From NCBI RefSeq assembly GCF_014529535.1, contig NW_023503656.1:248001-312000 (forward strand): DNA of 64,000 bases, in the 5' to 3' direction. The stretch is from Bradysia coprophila. Taxonomy: Eukaryota > Arthropoda > Insecta > Diptera > Sciaridae. Below are positions 10,165 to 19,538 of the stretch, piece after piece. The notes beneath the pieces were generated by a model. The model was not told the DNA's origin, did not search any database, and worked only from the letters and a program-made list of their open reading frames with translations. How positions within the stretch are numbered: position 1 is the first letter of the stretch; each line of letters begins with the position of its first letter. The position numbers and the translations under genes were made by a program.

Positions 10165-11340
10165 ATATACCTTTTTACATATGTTTTTTGATTTAATCAT
10201 AAAGAAAATGTGAGCTACACCAATCCTTGGAAACTTAATGCGACATTATCTCCTTTACGTGTAGCGTCATACTTTTAATTTAAGGTCTTAACGTTTCAGT
10301 CTTGATCCATACTACAAAATGAAATTTACTCCTGCGATGGAGGAACCTTTTTACATATGTTTTTTGATTCAATCATTAAGAAAATGTGAGCTACACCAAT
10401 CCTTGGGAACTTAATGCGACATTATCTCCTTTTCGTGTAGCGTCAAATTTTTAGTTTTATGTCTTAACGTTTCAGTCTTGATCCATATTACAAAATAAAA
10501 TTTACTCCAGCGATGGAGGAACCTTTTTACATATGTTTTTTGATTCAATCATTAAGAAAATGTGAGCTACTCCACATGTGAGCTGGATGTAGGCCTCTCC
10601 AACTTCTTTCCATTTCGTACGATCCATTGGCAGCAAATGGCAATGGATCGTACGAAATGGAAAGAAGTTGGAGAGGCCTACATCCAGCAGTGGATAGAAA
10701 CAGGCTGAAAAAGAAGAAGAAGAAGAAGAAGAAGAAGAAGAGCTACTCCAATCCTTGGGAACTTAATGCGACATTATCTCCTTTACGTGTAGCGTCAAAT
10801 TTTTAGTTTTATGTCTTAACGTTTCAGTCGTCTTGATCCATATTACAAAATAAAATTTACTCCAGCGATGGAGGAACCTTTTTACATATGTTTTTTGATT
10901 CAATCATTAAGAAAATGTGAGCTACTCCAATCCTTGGGAGCTTAATGCGACATTATCTCCTTTACGTGTTGCGTCAAATTTTTAGTTTTATGTCTTAACG
11001 TTTCAATCTTGATTCAAATTTTTAGTTTTATGTTTTAAAATTTACTCCAGCGATGGAGGAACCTTTTCACATATGTTTTTTGATTCAATCATTAAGAAAA
11101 TGTGAGCTACTCCAATCCTTGGGAGCTTAATGCGACATTATCTCCTTTACGTGTTGCGTCAAATTTTTAGTTTTATGTCTTAACGTTTCAATCTTGATCC
11201 ATATTACAAAATAAAATTTACTCCAGCGATGGAGGAACCTTTTTATACATGTTTTTTGATTCAATCATTAAGAAAATGTGAGCTACACCAATCCTTGGGA
11301 ACTTAACGCGACATTATCTCCTTTAAGTGTTGCGTCAATT
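10165..11340 (+). repeat. 176-bp tandem satellite interrupted by an RTE insertion
   Basis: Units carrying CTTTTTACATATGTTTTTTG start near 10171, 10347, 10523, 10878, 11063 and 11239, a period of 176 bp (one interval is 185). Each unit also holds GCGACATTATCTCCTTTACG and TTATGTCTTAACGTTTCAGT. The doubled interval 10523-10878 is explained by the insertion at 10575-10740. Single partial units appear at 40160-40210 and 47727-47760, flanking the triple array there. Confidence 0.9.
10575..10740 (+). mobile_element. Short RTE 3'-end insertion with inverted 5' part and target duplication
   Basis: 10632-10740 is the last ~90 bp of the RTE element ending in a (GAA)n tail. 10585-10631 is the same region inverted, so the two form a hairpin. 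The insertion is flanked by AGCTACTCCA at 10565-10574 and 10741-10750. A 3' end, simple-repeat tail, inverted 5' part and ~10-bp duplication are the hallmarks of target-primed reverse transcription with twin priming. Confidence 0.85.
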
Positions 11341-11479
11341 GAATCTTTATTTCACCGCCAAATACTGGCTGAATAAACGGAATAAACGAAAATACAATTA
11401 CAATAAATTAACAGTTTGCAACTTAAATTAAGCAAAATTACAGCAATGACAATGACTCAATTGCAAAGACTACATAAGT

Positions 11480-12479
11480 CTAACGTTCCACAAATTCACG
11501 AGCTACGATACCATCGGGCCACCATTCACTTTTTACTATAGAGTCGAAAGCCTCCAAACCGACAGTAATTTTGAACGATACAAAGCTAATAGTTGAAAAA
11601 TCCACAGAGGGCGAAACCAATATTTTACACGACACATCTTTAGTAGACGTTATTACGTTCTTCCGAATTAAGTAATTGACAATTTGTTCCTCGGTAACAG
11701 ACGTTTCAAAATTGGCCACGTAAACTACTTTGCAGTTCTCACGGTTCGACGAAACTGTACGTTGTGACTGAATGTGACCAGTAGACGAATTACTTAGCAC
11801 TTCGGCAAAAGAACTAGAATTAGTTGACAGGTTTGTGGGTTCCGATGGATCCTTTACAGTATCATCAACGGAATTACGCTGTGGGCTGGATTGAGCAACA
11901 TCAACATCAGATTGCGCGATTAATTAATCGGTCAGCAGATTCGATTTGTTTTGCGTTCGCTGATAAATTGAGTTGCGCAACATTGGGTTGCGAGATTACA
12001 GATGTCAGCCGATTCGATCCATTTTTGACGAGGGACTTCATCAAACGATTTTCGGTTTTCGGCTTTACGTTCATTGATGGACTCATCACTGATTGATCGT
12101 CGTTTCTAATGTATTCTTCCGCGCTATTCGATCGGTTTGGCAACATTACGGGGCGATGACGATTCGGTTTTGCATTTGGAAATGATTTCCGTTGGCGTTT
12201 GGCAGCAACTTGCGAGCGTTCGACGGGCGATGAGGTTGTTATTGCGATGGTTGAATTGACTTTATTGAATGGTGGAGATGAAACGTTAAACGAGCGTGTT
12301 TGAAAGATGCATCCATCGCAGAGCCATTGAAGATTTGGCATCTCTCGGTAGCACAACAGCGCATCTTTACTAAAGTTGACACATTCAGCATGGAAAGATT
12401 GACGGCAAAACCCATCACAAATAACTTTATTTCGATTGTCATTTCGAAAGCAGTCATCGCACACCGTACATTTGTTCAT
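11480..12479 (-). pseudogene. Non-LTR ORF1-like protein with PHD finger, frameshifted
   Basis: The first frame (12479 to 11907) gives 190 aa starting MNKCTVCDDCF. It has a C4HC3 PHD-type finger at about residues 4-57 (CTVCDDC, CRQSFHAEC, WLCDGC) and then a basic, Ser/Asn-rich linker. A +1 frame change near 11915-11925, within TTAATTAATCGCG, is needed to continue. The second frame then runs about 140 aa to 11480 and ends with an RRM-like segment: KVVYVANFETSVTEEQIVNY, then STISFVSFKI and a C-terminal WPDGIVAREFVE. A PHD finger plus RRM-like C-terminus occurs in ORF1 proteins of several insect non-LTR elements, so I read this as a dead ORF1. A diverged domesticated gene is the alternative. No RT follows downstream (toward 11400). 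Confidence 0.6.
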
Positions 12480-12726
12480 CTTTTCGATTCAATGTCAACA
12501 ATCAGCTGGAACGGTACAATCGAAACAGCAACAAACGATATACGTTGAATGGCGATGTCGAGCGACTACAATAAAAGGCCGCTATTGTCTGTATAAAACA
12601 CAATTCGTCGTTTATCACTGAACTTAATATTTCAACGAATATTGCCAAAAGAACACACAAACTGTCCGTAAACGTCGATATTTCATTAAAAAAACACTTC
12701 GTAACGTAAAATCAAACGACAAAACA

Positions 12727-12918
12727 TCAATTAGAGTTCACAAAACAGACCAAATTAACACAATTCATGCATCTAACCATCTTTGACTTACATTCAGTGA
12801 AACTGTGTTCACCTGAACACTTTTTGTATGCTATTTTTGCCCTGATCATGAGATCAATGTACTCTTTAACAGAGCTGCATGACCAGCCAATATTGACTTT
12901 CCTACGTTCTATGGACAT
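12727..12918 (-). pseudogene. Zinc-knuckle fragment of a gag-like ORF1
   Basis: A 63-aa frame contains CSGEHSFTECKSKMVRCMNC, resembling the last CCHC-type knuckles of Jockey/R1-like ORF1 proteins, preceded by VNIGWSCSSVKEYIDL. It is a small isolated piece on the same strand as the adjacent PHD ORF1 fragment. It appears to come from a different element type, since the two ORF1 classes do not usually occur together. Low certainty because of length. Confidence 0.45.
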
Positions 12919-12959
12919 TACATCGTTGAACCCTTTAGTGTTTATTTCAACAGAATGAA

Positions 12960-13100
12960 TTTTTAGGTCTTTTTTCTTTTAGAAAAAAACCCTATTGTGG
13001 ACACTTCATATGTCCGTCTGCCTGTCTGTCCGTCCACAGGCCCGGACTGGCCATACTGGGCGTTCGGGCGAAGTCCCGGCTGGGCTTGTTTAATTTTAGC
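12960..13100. other. GTCC-rich and GC-rich segment
   Basis: Contains TGTCCGTCTGCCTGTCTGTC followed by CAGGCCCGGACTGGCC, which looks like the terminus of a DNA element. The partner end was not found. Confidence 0.3.
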
Positions 13101-13440
13101 GAACACAGACAAAATCTTTAATTTCCAATCGAAATTTTCCTTATGAGGTCTAGAGGTCTTTCTGTTATTTTTTTTCTTCGATTTCCAATCTCAGTGGAAA
13201 AATTTTGATTGGAAATTGAAGAAAAATCAACAGAAAGGCCTCAGTGGAAGCATTTCGATTGGAAACCGAAAAAAAAGGAAAATTTTGATTGGAGATCGAA
13301 AAGAACTAACAGAAAGGCCTGAGTAGGAAAATGTCGATTGGAAATCGAAAAGAATTAACAGAAAGGTCTCAGTCACTATGGGCTAGAATTTTTTATCTTC
13401 GGAGACAGCATTTTCTCGAAAAATATAAAAAATACAAAAT
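13101..13440. repeat. ~60-bp diverged tandem repeat
   Basis: Repeated GATTGGAAATCGAAAAGAA and AACAGAAAGGCCTCAGT motifs, with one inverted unit at the left (13105-13190). Diverged minisatellite; no ORF. Confidence 0.6.
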
Positions 13441-13800
13441 TGTATATCAATGTCTGATGAACATTGCCGTTTCTTCCGCAAAGTTATAGTACGCTTTCAC
13501 GGAGAATTTTCTATAAATTCAAAATTCAAAATGACCGCCATTTAAACCGGAAGTGACTTATAACTTCCAAACGACAAGCTGAATCGCTGCCGTTTCTTCA
13601 GCAAAGTTATAATACGCTTTCCCGGAAGCGTATAAATATAACTATAAATTCAAAATGGCCGCCATTTAAACCGGAAGTGGCATATAACGTCCAAACGGCA
13701 AGCTGAATCGCTGCCGTTTCTTCAACAAAGTTATGGTACGCTTTCCCGGAGAATTTTCTATAAATTCAAAATTCAATGCTGACATATAAACCGGAAGTAG
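13441..13800 (+). repeat. ~125-bp tandem repeat, three units
   Basis: Three units carry GCCGTTTCTTC, AAAGTTAT, ACGCTTTC, ATAAATTCAAAAT and AAACCGGAAGT. The last unit is shortened and abuts the hAT fragment at 13803. Confidence 0.7.
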
Positions 13801-13802
13801 CT

Positions 13803-14088
13803 ACAGCACTGCGCCGTTTAGCCGATGGATGGTTGGCGGCTAAGACTTTTTCGGCGGCCGGTTGGGTTGGTATGATATTGATGGCGGCTAGCCGGCTCAG
13901 CCGGCTAAACTACAAAATTTAAAAGTCGCTTCGATCGAATCAAATCTCAAAAAAGTTCGGAAGTCAAAAGTCGGTTGCAGTAGTCTCTGTTTCACATGGA
14001 TGTTTTTAGGCGATTTCACTTCCAAAAATGCCTAAAATCAAACATATTGCGAAGGCTAGTCAAAAAATGGCACCGATTGACTTAAAAA
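13803..14088 (+). mobile_element. 5' part of a hAT-type element, second copy of the 26.2-kb family
   Basis: ACAGCACTGCGCCGTTTAGC and the following ~110 bp, including GGCGGCTAGCCGGCTCAGCC, match the left end of the complete element at 26222-27057. A further stretch (CGAATCAAATCTCA, TTTCACATGGAT) matches its middle. The right end is missing because the sequence is interrupted at 14089 by a Helentron-like element. This copy is therefore older than that insertion. Confidence 0.7.
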
Positions 14089-15520
14089 CGAGCCATCAGA
14101 ACAATCGGAGCGTTTGCTGCGACTGAGCCCCGTACAAACCCGTATATCTATTGCGTACGTGACCCTAGTGCGTTTGTCACCCTACTTTGACCGTAAGCCT
14201 ATGCGCCGGTTAAAGTAGTTAAAGTAAAATTATTATGTAATGTGTACATCTTAGAAATTGCGCATAGCGCAATTACGAAGCCCCGTACGACGTTCCTTTC
14301 AAATAAAACAAATTTCAAATAGCCCTAAAATTTTAATTTATTGAGTATAAATACACATAGGGCCTAGTATCGGCCTCAGTCCGAGGATCCAAATTTTTTT
14401 TTTTTCAACAACATTCTATTCGGCCTTTGATTACCTTCCAAATGAAACAAAAAATACGAAAAACGGATGAAATTTGCTCGAGTTATATGTAAAATACACA
14501 TAGGGCCCTAGTAGCGGCCTTAGTACGAGAACCCAAATTTAATTTTTTTTCAACAACATTCTATTCGGCCTTCCAAATGAAACAAAAATTACGAAAAACG
14601 GATGAAATTTGCTCGAGTTATATGTAAAATACACATAGGGCCCTAGTAACGGCCTTAGTCCAAGGACCCAAATTTAATTTTTTTTCAACAACATTCTATT
14701 CGGTGTTCGATTATCTTTCAAATGAAACAAAAATTACAAAAAACGGATGAAATTTACTCGAGTTGTATGTAAAATACGCATAGGGCCCTAGTAGCGGCCT
14801 TAGTCCGAGGACTCAAATTTAATTTTTTTTTCAACAACATTCTATTCGGCCTTTGATTACCTTCCAAATGACACAAAAATTACGAAAAACGAATGAGATT
14901 TACTCGAGTTCAATGTAAAATACACATAGGGCCCTAGTAGTGGCCTTAGTCCAAGGACCCAAATTTAATTTTTTTTCAACAACTTTCTATTCGGCGTTCG
15001 ATTACCTTCCAAATGAAACAAAAATTACGAAAAACGGATTAAATTTACTTGAGTTCTATGTAAAATACACATAGGGCCCTAGTAGCTTTTCACTTCTAAG
15101 GCCCTAACTCACGGTCCACTCACCCGATTTTAAAACACCTTTTTTTCCTGGATTGGTATTGACAATACCTATAATTTGCCGGGTCATTTACATTTCCATC
15201 GTTTATTTTGCAATAAATATCACCAAAAGACCTTAAATCACTTAGGTGGCCCTAACTCACGAAGGGCCGACCCGAATATGCCCATCTTCGAACTTAGCCT
15301 CACTATTTTGATTATCTTTCAGGAAAAAAAAATTTTGAAATCGGATTTGATTTACTCAAGATATCGACGTGACAGACAGACGGACAGACGGCCCAAATTT
15401 TTATTGCGGATTCGTCATCTATGAACATAGGCAAACACTTTGCCCTTACCTTACCCGAATTCCATCAATTACACACGGCATCGTAATCCTATAAGCCCCT
15501 TCGTACTTCGTACGGGGCTA
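14089..15520 (-). mobile_element. Helentron/DINE-like non-autonomous element E1
   Basis: The left boundary is CGAGCCATCAGAACAATCGG; the right boundary is a hairpin, AGCCCCTTCGTACTTCGTAC followed by GGGGCT. A subterminal GAGCCCCGTAC near the left end is inverted relative to the right end. An internal hairpin (AATTGCGCATAGCGCAATT) follows. The core has about six tandem ~145-bp units containing ACACATAGGGCCCTAGTAG and ATTCTATTCGGC. Runs of A/T flank both ends. This layout (minisatellite core, terminal hairpin, T-rich target, no ORF) fits DINE-1/Helentron-associated elements. Assignment is by architecture only. Confidence 0.65.
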
Positions 15521-15524
15521 AAAA

Positions 15525-15565
15525 CAAGCCGTCAGAACAGTCGGAGCGTACTTCGTACAGGGCTA
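15525..15565 (-). mobile_element. Internally deleted E-family remnant, termini only
   Basis: AAGCCGTCAGAACAGTCGGA is followed directly by GCGTACTTCGTACAGGGCT. The two family ends are joined with the whole ~1.4-kb interior missing. It lies immediately beside the right end of E1. Confidence 0.7.
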
Positions 15566-16001
15566 AAAACTGAAAGCAGGAGCCAAAGATAATTTCAGCT
15601 CTGAAATAGTATTTTACATGACTAGGGATAAAAAGTTGAAAAGTAGATTTTTCGTGTGAATTTTGTTGATCCGAGGCGTAGCCGAGGTCAATAAACACAC
15701 GAAAACTAGACTTTTCATTTTTATCCCGAGTTATGTAATGGATTTTACATGCTGAGGGCGTCGAAAGTAGTGCTTGAAACATGAAAAGTACGGTTTTCGA
15801 CGCATGTAGCATGTAAATGCATTTTACATGCTTTTGTTTTCCCTAGGGTCAAAAGTAGCTCATTACACACCTAGGGAAAACAATAGTTATTTACGTATCT
15901 GTTGTGGACAGAAAATAAAATAAACCGTCCACAACAGATGCGTATACAACTTTTCATGCTGAGGGCCTAGATTACGAAAAAAATTCCATAAGCCATGAAA
16001 A
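15566..16001. repeat. Hairpin-rich spacer with dispersed repeats
   Basis: 15590-15760 holds an inverted pair around CCGAGGCGTAGCCGAGG, and its relative occurs in reverse at 17440-17590. 15745-15835 is another palindrome (ACATGCTGAGGGCGTCGAAA). 15895-15950 holds an inverted pair of CTGTTGTGGAC, also present near 62325-62435. No gene. Confidence 0.55.
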
Positions 16002-17415
16002 ACAAGGCATCAGAACAGTCGGAGCGTTTGCTGCGACTTAGCCCCGTACGACCTGTAATCCTATTTCGTCCGTAACCATAATACGAACGTAGCCGTAATA
16101 CGCCCGGACCCCTAATACGTCTACAACCCTCTAATGCGTCTGTTACCAAAATGCAAGTCAAGTTGGGCATGCTCAAATTTACTGAAAGTGTTCATTTTTA
16201 AAATTGCGCATAGCGCAATTACGAAAGCCCGTACGAAGTACCTCTCAAATAAAACCAACAGTTTACGACATTATTTTAGAAACCCAAAATTTTTTGCCAA
16301 CTTTCCATTGGGTATTCAATACCTCTCAAATAAAACAAAAATTAGCAAATTCGGATAAGATTTTCTCAATTTATGTGCAAAAAACACTTAGGGCCGAGTA
16401 GCGGCCTTAGTCCAAGGACCCAAATTTAAAACTTTTTTTGCCATGATTCTATTCGGCATTCAATTGTCTCTCAAATGAAACAAAAACTAGCAAATTCGGA
16501 TGAGATTTACTCGATTTATGTGCAAAAAACACTTAGGGCCGAGTAGCGGCCTTAGTCCAAGGGACCAAATTTGAAACTTTTTTCGCCACCATTCTATTCG
16601 GCATTCAATTATCTCTCAAATGAAACAAAAGCTAGAAAAATCGGATGAGATTTACTCGATTTATGTGCAAAAAACACTTAGGGCCGACTAGCGGCCTTAG
16701 TCCAAGAGAGCAAATTTGAAACGTTTTTCGCCACGTTCTTTTCAGTATTCAATTACCTTCCATAAAAAGCTAAATATAGCAAAATCGGATGAGATTTACT
16801 CGATTTATGTTCAAAAAACACTTAGGGCCAAGTAGCGGCCTTAGTCCAAGGGCCCAAATTTTTTTCGCAACGTTCTTTGCGGTATTCAATTACCTTCCAT
16901 AAAAAACTAAATCCAGCAAAATCGGATGAGATTTACTCGATTTATGTGCAAAAAACACTTAGGGCCGCGTAACGACCTTTGAGCCCTCGCAACAAGCCCG
17001 GGTTGCATCCTACCCAAAAACAATGTTCAGCAACTTTGTTCTACTCGTCAATACCTTTCATTTGATATATTACAAGTAGCTATTGCGTGCGTATTTCGGT
17101 AGATATCGTCGAAAGACTGAAAAACACCTATAGGGCCCTAGCTCTGGAAGGGCCGACCCTACCATGCCCATTTTCGAACTTGACCTTACTTTTGTCGATA
17201 CCAATCGGGAAAAAAAAGAATTTTGAAAAAGGGTTGTGATTTGCTCCAGCTAGAGGGGTCACGGACGGACGGACGGACGGACGGACATTTTTTTTATTGC
17301 GGATTCGTCATCTATGAACATAACCAAATGCTTTGCCCTTACTGTCTGCTTCCAATTCGACGTGTTACAAACGGCATATTAATCTTATAAGCCCCCAGTA
17401 CTTCGTACGGGGCTA
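16002..17415 (-). mobile_element. Helentron/DINE-like element E2
   Basis: Starts ACAAGGCATCAGAACAGTCG and ends CTTCGTACGGGGCT. It shares the hairpin and subterminal motifs of E1 but belongs to a subfamily also represented by E5. The core has five units with ACTTAGGGCCGAGTAGCGGC near 16387, 16531, 16676, 16821 and 16957, a period of 144-145 bp. A GGAC run lies near 17265-17285. No protein-coding capacity. Confidence 0.65.
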
Positions 17416-17589
17416 AAAATTGGTTTAGGTTTCAAAGGCATGTAAAATCCATTACATAACTCGGGGTAAAAATGAAAAGTCTCGTTTTCGTGTTTGTTTG
17501 ATTGTGTGTTTGTGTGTTTATTGACCTCTGCTACGCCTCGGATCAACAAAATTCACACGAAAAATCTTCTTTTCAACTTTTTATCCCTT

Positions 17590-17802
17590 ACAGTTTGTTC
17601 ATGTTATTTTTACACAGTTTTAGATATGTCAGAGTTTTAAATGTACCCAGTCAATTATGAATTTTTGGCGCAAAATTTAAAATTTCTATCGCGAATTCAA
17701 GTATTGCGCATTTTGGGAAGATTTTAATTGACTGGGTACATTTAAAACTCTGACATATCGACAATCTTTAGAAACTGTGTAAAAATGAAATGAACAAACT
17801 GT
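17590..17802. mobile_element. MITE with TA target duplication (Tc1/mariner-like)
   Basis: Long terminal inverted repeats of ~90 bp begin CAGTTTGTTCAT and end with its complement. Both ends are flanked by TA. Its length of ~213 bp and lack of an ORF fit a Tc1/mariner-type MITE. Confidence 0.75.
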
Positions 17803-18268
17803 ATTATGTAAATAACTATTTTATCGTTTACACTTTTAAAAGTAAGCTTTTAGAAAAAACACTTTCTAAGTGATATTTCTGAAAGCTTTGTAACTTTAAA
17901 TGAAACATTCGATGCACCCTATACACTAGGCACAATTACATATGTACCTAACTGCAACAGGTTAGGTTGTTTTTTTTATTAGGTGTTTAAATCAAAGCAT
18001 ATTACATATGTAAACAATAATGTAGACATGTCGGTGACCAGAAATATCAAAGATTTATATGCAATTGTGGAAAAACGAGATCTCATGTTAAATTAACTGA
18101 CGAAATTAGTGATCGCGAAATAAGTATTATAGGAATTAAGGATGAGTGAGCAGGACGACCCTTCGTAAATTCAAATGAAATGTCATAACACTAAGAGATT
18201 TTATCAAAATATCCACGTGCATCTCCACTCTTCTAATATTCATTAGTAAGTAAAGTGGTAGTGGTATT
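17803..18268. other. Gene-free stretch
   Basis: A/T-rich DNA with no recognisable gene or repeat. Confidence 0.4.
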
Positions 18269-18322
18269 GGTAGTTTTAGCAACGACCAAAGAAATGAGCG
18301 TGGAAATACTTTACTCAACTTC
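18269..18322 (+). mobile_element. RTE fragment (endonuclease region)
   Basis: 54 bp match the reverse complement of the full-length RTE around 24468-24520, encoding the GSFSNDQRNERGN segment of the endonuclease. It is the leftmost piece of a disrupted plus-strand RTE copy. Confidence 0.75.
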
Positions 18323-19185
18323 CTTCTTCTTCTTCTTCTTTTTCAGCCTGTTTCTATCCACTGCTGGATGTAGGCCTCTCCAACGTCTTTCCATTTCATA
18401 CGATCCATTGCCATTTGCTGCCAGTTTGTACCTGCAATATTCTTAATTCCGTTTGTCCATCTCTCTGGTGGTCTACCTATAGCTCGTCTTTTATATGGTC
18501 GCCAGTTCATGATCTTTTTGGTCCAACGTTCGTCTGTCCTTCTTGCAATATGTCCCGCCCAGCTCCATTTCAGAGATGCTATTCTTTCCATGACATCAAC
18601 GACCCTGGTTTGTTGTCGAATCCATTGATTCGTCATTCTGTCTCTGAGTGTTATTCCAAGCATACTCCGTTCCATGGCTCTTTGTGTCACTCTCAATTTT
18701 TCTTCGGATGCTTTCGTTAAAGTTAACGTTTCCGCTCCATAAGTGAGCACTGGAAGGACACAAGTGTCGAAAACTTTGCGTTTCAGACTATTATTCATTT
18801 TGCTTTTGAAAATTAGTCTGAGTTTTCCGAACGCTGCCCATGCAAGACCAATCCTACGTCTTATTTCTGCAGTTTGGTTGTCCAGACCTAACTTCAGCTT
18901 ATGTCCTAGATATACGTAGCTGTCGACTCGTTCAATGACAGTGTCACCAATTTTGATTTCTCTATCGTCCCCGATGTTGGTCATGACTTTTGTTTTCGAT
19001 AAGTTCATCTTGAGGCCAACTTTGTTTGCCTCTTCACTTAACTGTTGTAGCATAAGCTGAGCCTGACCTAGATTCGCTGCTATCGGTACAATGTCATCAG
19101 CGAAGCGGAGATTGCTCAGGTACTCTCCATTTATATTTATTCCCATTTTACTCCAGTTTAACTTCCTAAAAACACTCTGCAGAAT
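18323..19185 (-). pseudogene. 5'-truncated RTE copy, RT C-terminal half
   Basis: A (TTC)n tail and TTTTTCAGCCTG mark the 3' end at the left. The frame is open from 19146 to 18343 (267 aa), including LRFADDIVPIA (RT motif C) and the C-terminal WNWAGHIAR-like domain. It ends abruptly at 19185 against a plus-strand RTE piece. It is truncated before RT motifs A and B, so it is inactive. Confidence 0.85.
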
Positions 19186-19192
19186 AATGAAT

Positions 19193-19385
19193 AGCTGCTT
19201 TCAGATCTGGTTTCAGCACAAACGACCATTTGCAGGTGATGAGAACGCTTATTGAGAAGTGTCGTGAATACAACATCGACATAGTCTTGTTATTCATAGA
19301 CTTCGAAAAAGCTTTCGATTCAGTGGAAACATGGTCGATATTGGACGCATTAGACGAATGTAGAGTAGACTCAAGGTACTCCAAC
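19193..19385 (+). pseudogene. RTE fragment, RT motif A region
   Basis: Encodes the part with LLFIDFEKAFDSVETW in plus orientation. It stops at CTCCAAC (19379-19385), exactly where the 28805 copy resumes. The two are likely halves of one copy. Confidence 0.8.
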
Positions 19386-19530
19386 CAGGCCCTAAGATTG
19401 GGGAATTAATTCCCAAAATTCCCAAAGTTCCCAAAAATTCCCAAAAATTCCCAAAATTCACAAAAATTCACAAAATTCACAAAACTCACAAAAATTCCCA
19501 AAATTCCCAAAATTTCACAAAAATTACCTA
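19386..19530. mobile_element. Short AATTCCC-repeat MITE (left)
   Basis: CAGGCCCTAAGATTGGGG followed by many AATTCCCAAA repeats. It matches 28672-28804 but lacks its own right terminus, being followed by the hAT element at 19539. Confidence 0.6.
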
Positions 19531-19538
19531 CTCTAGGT

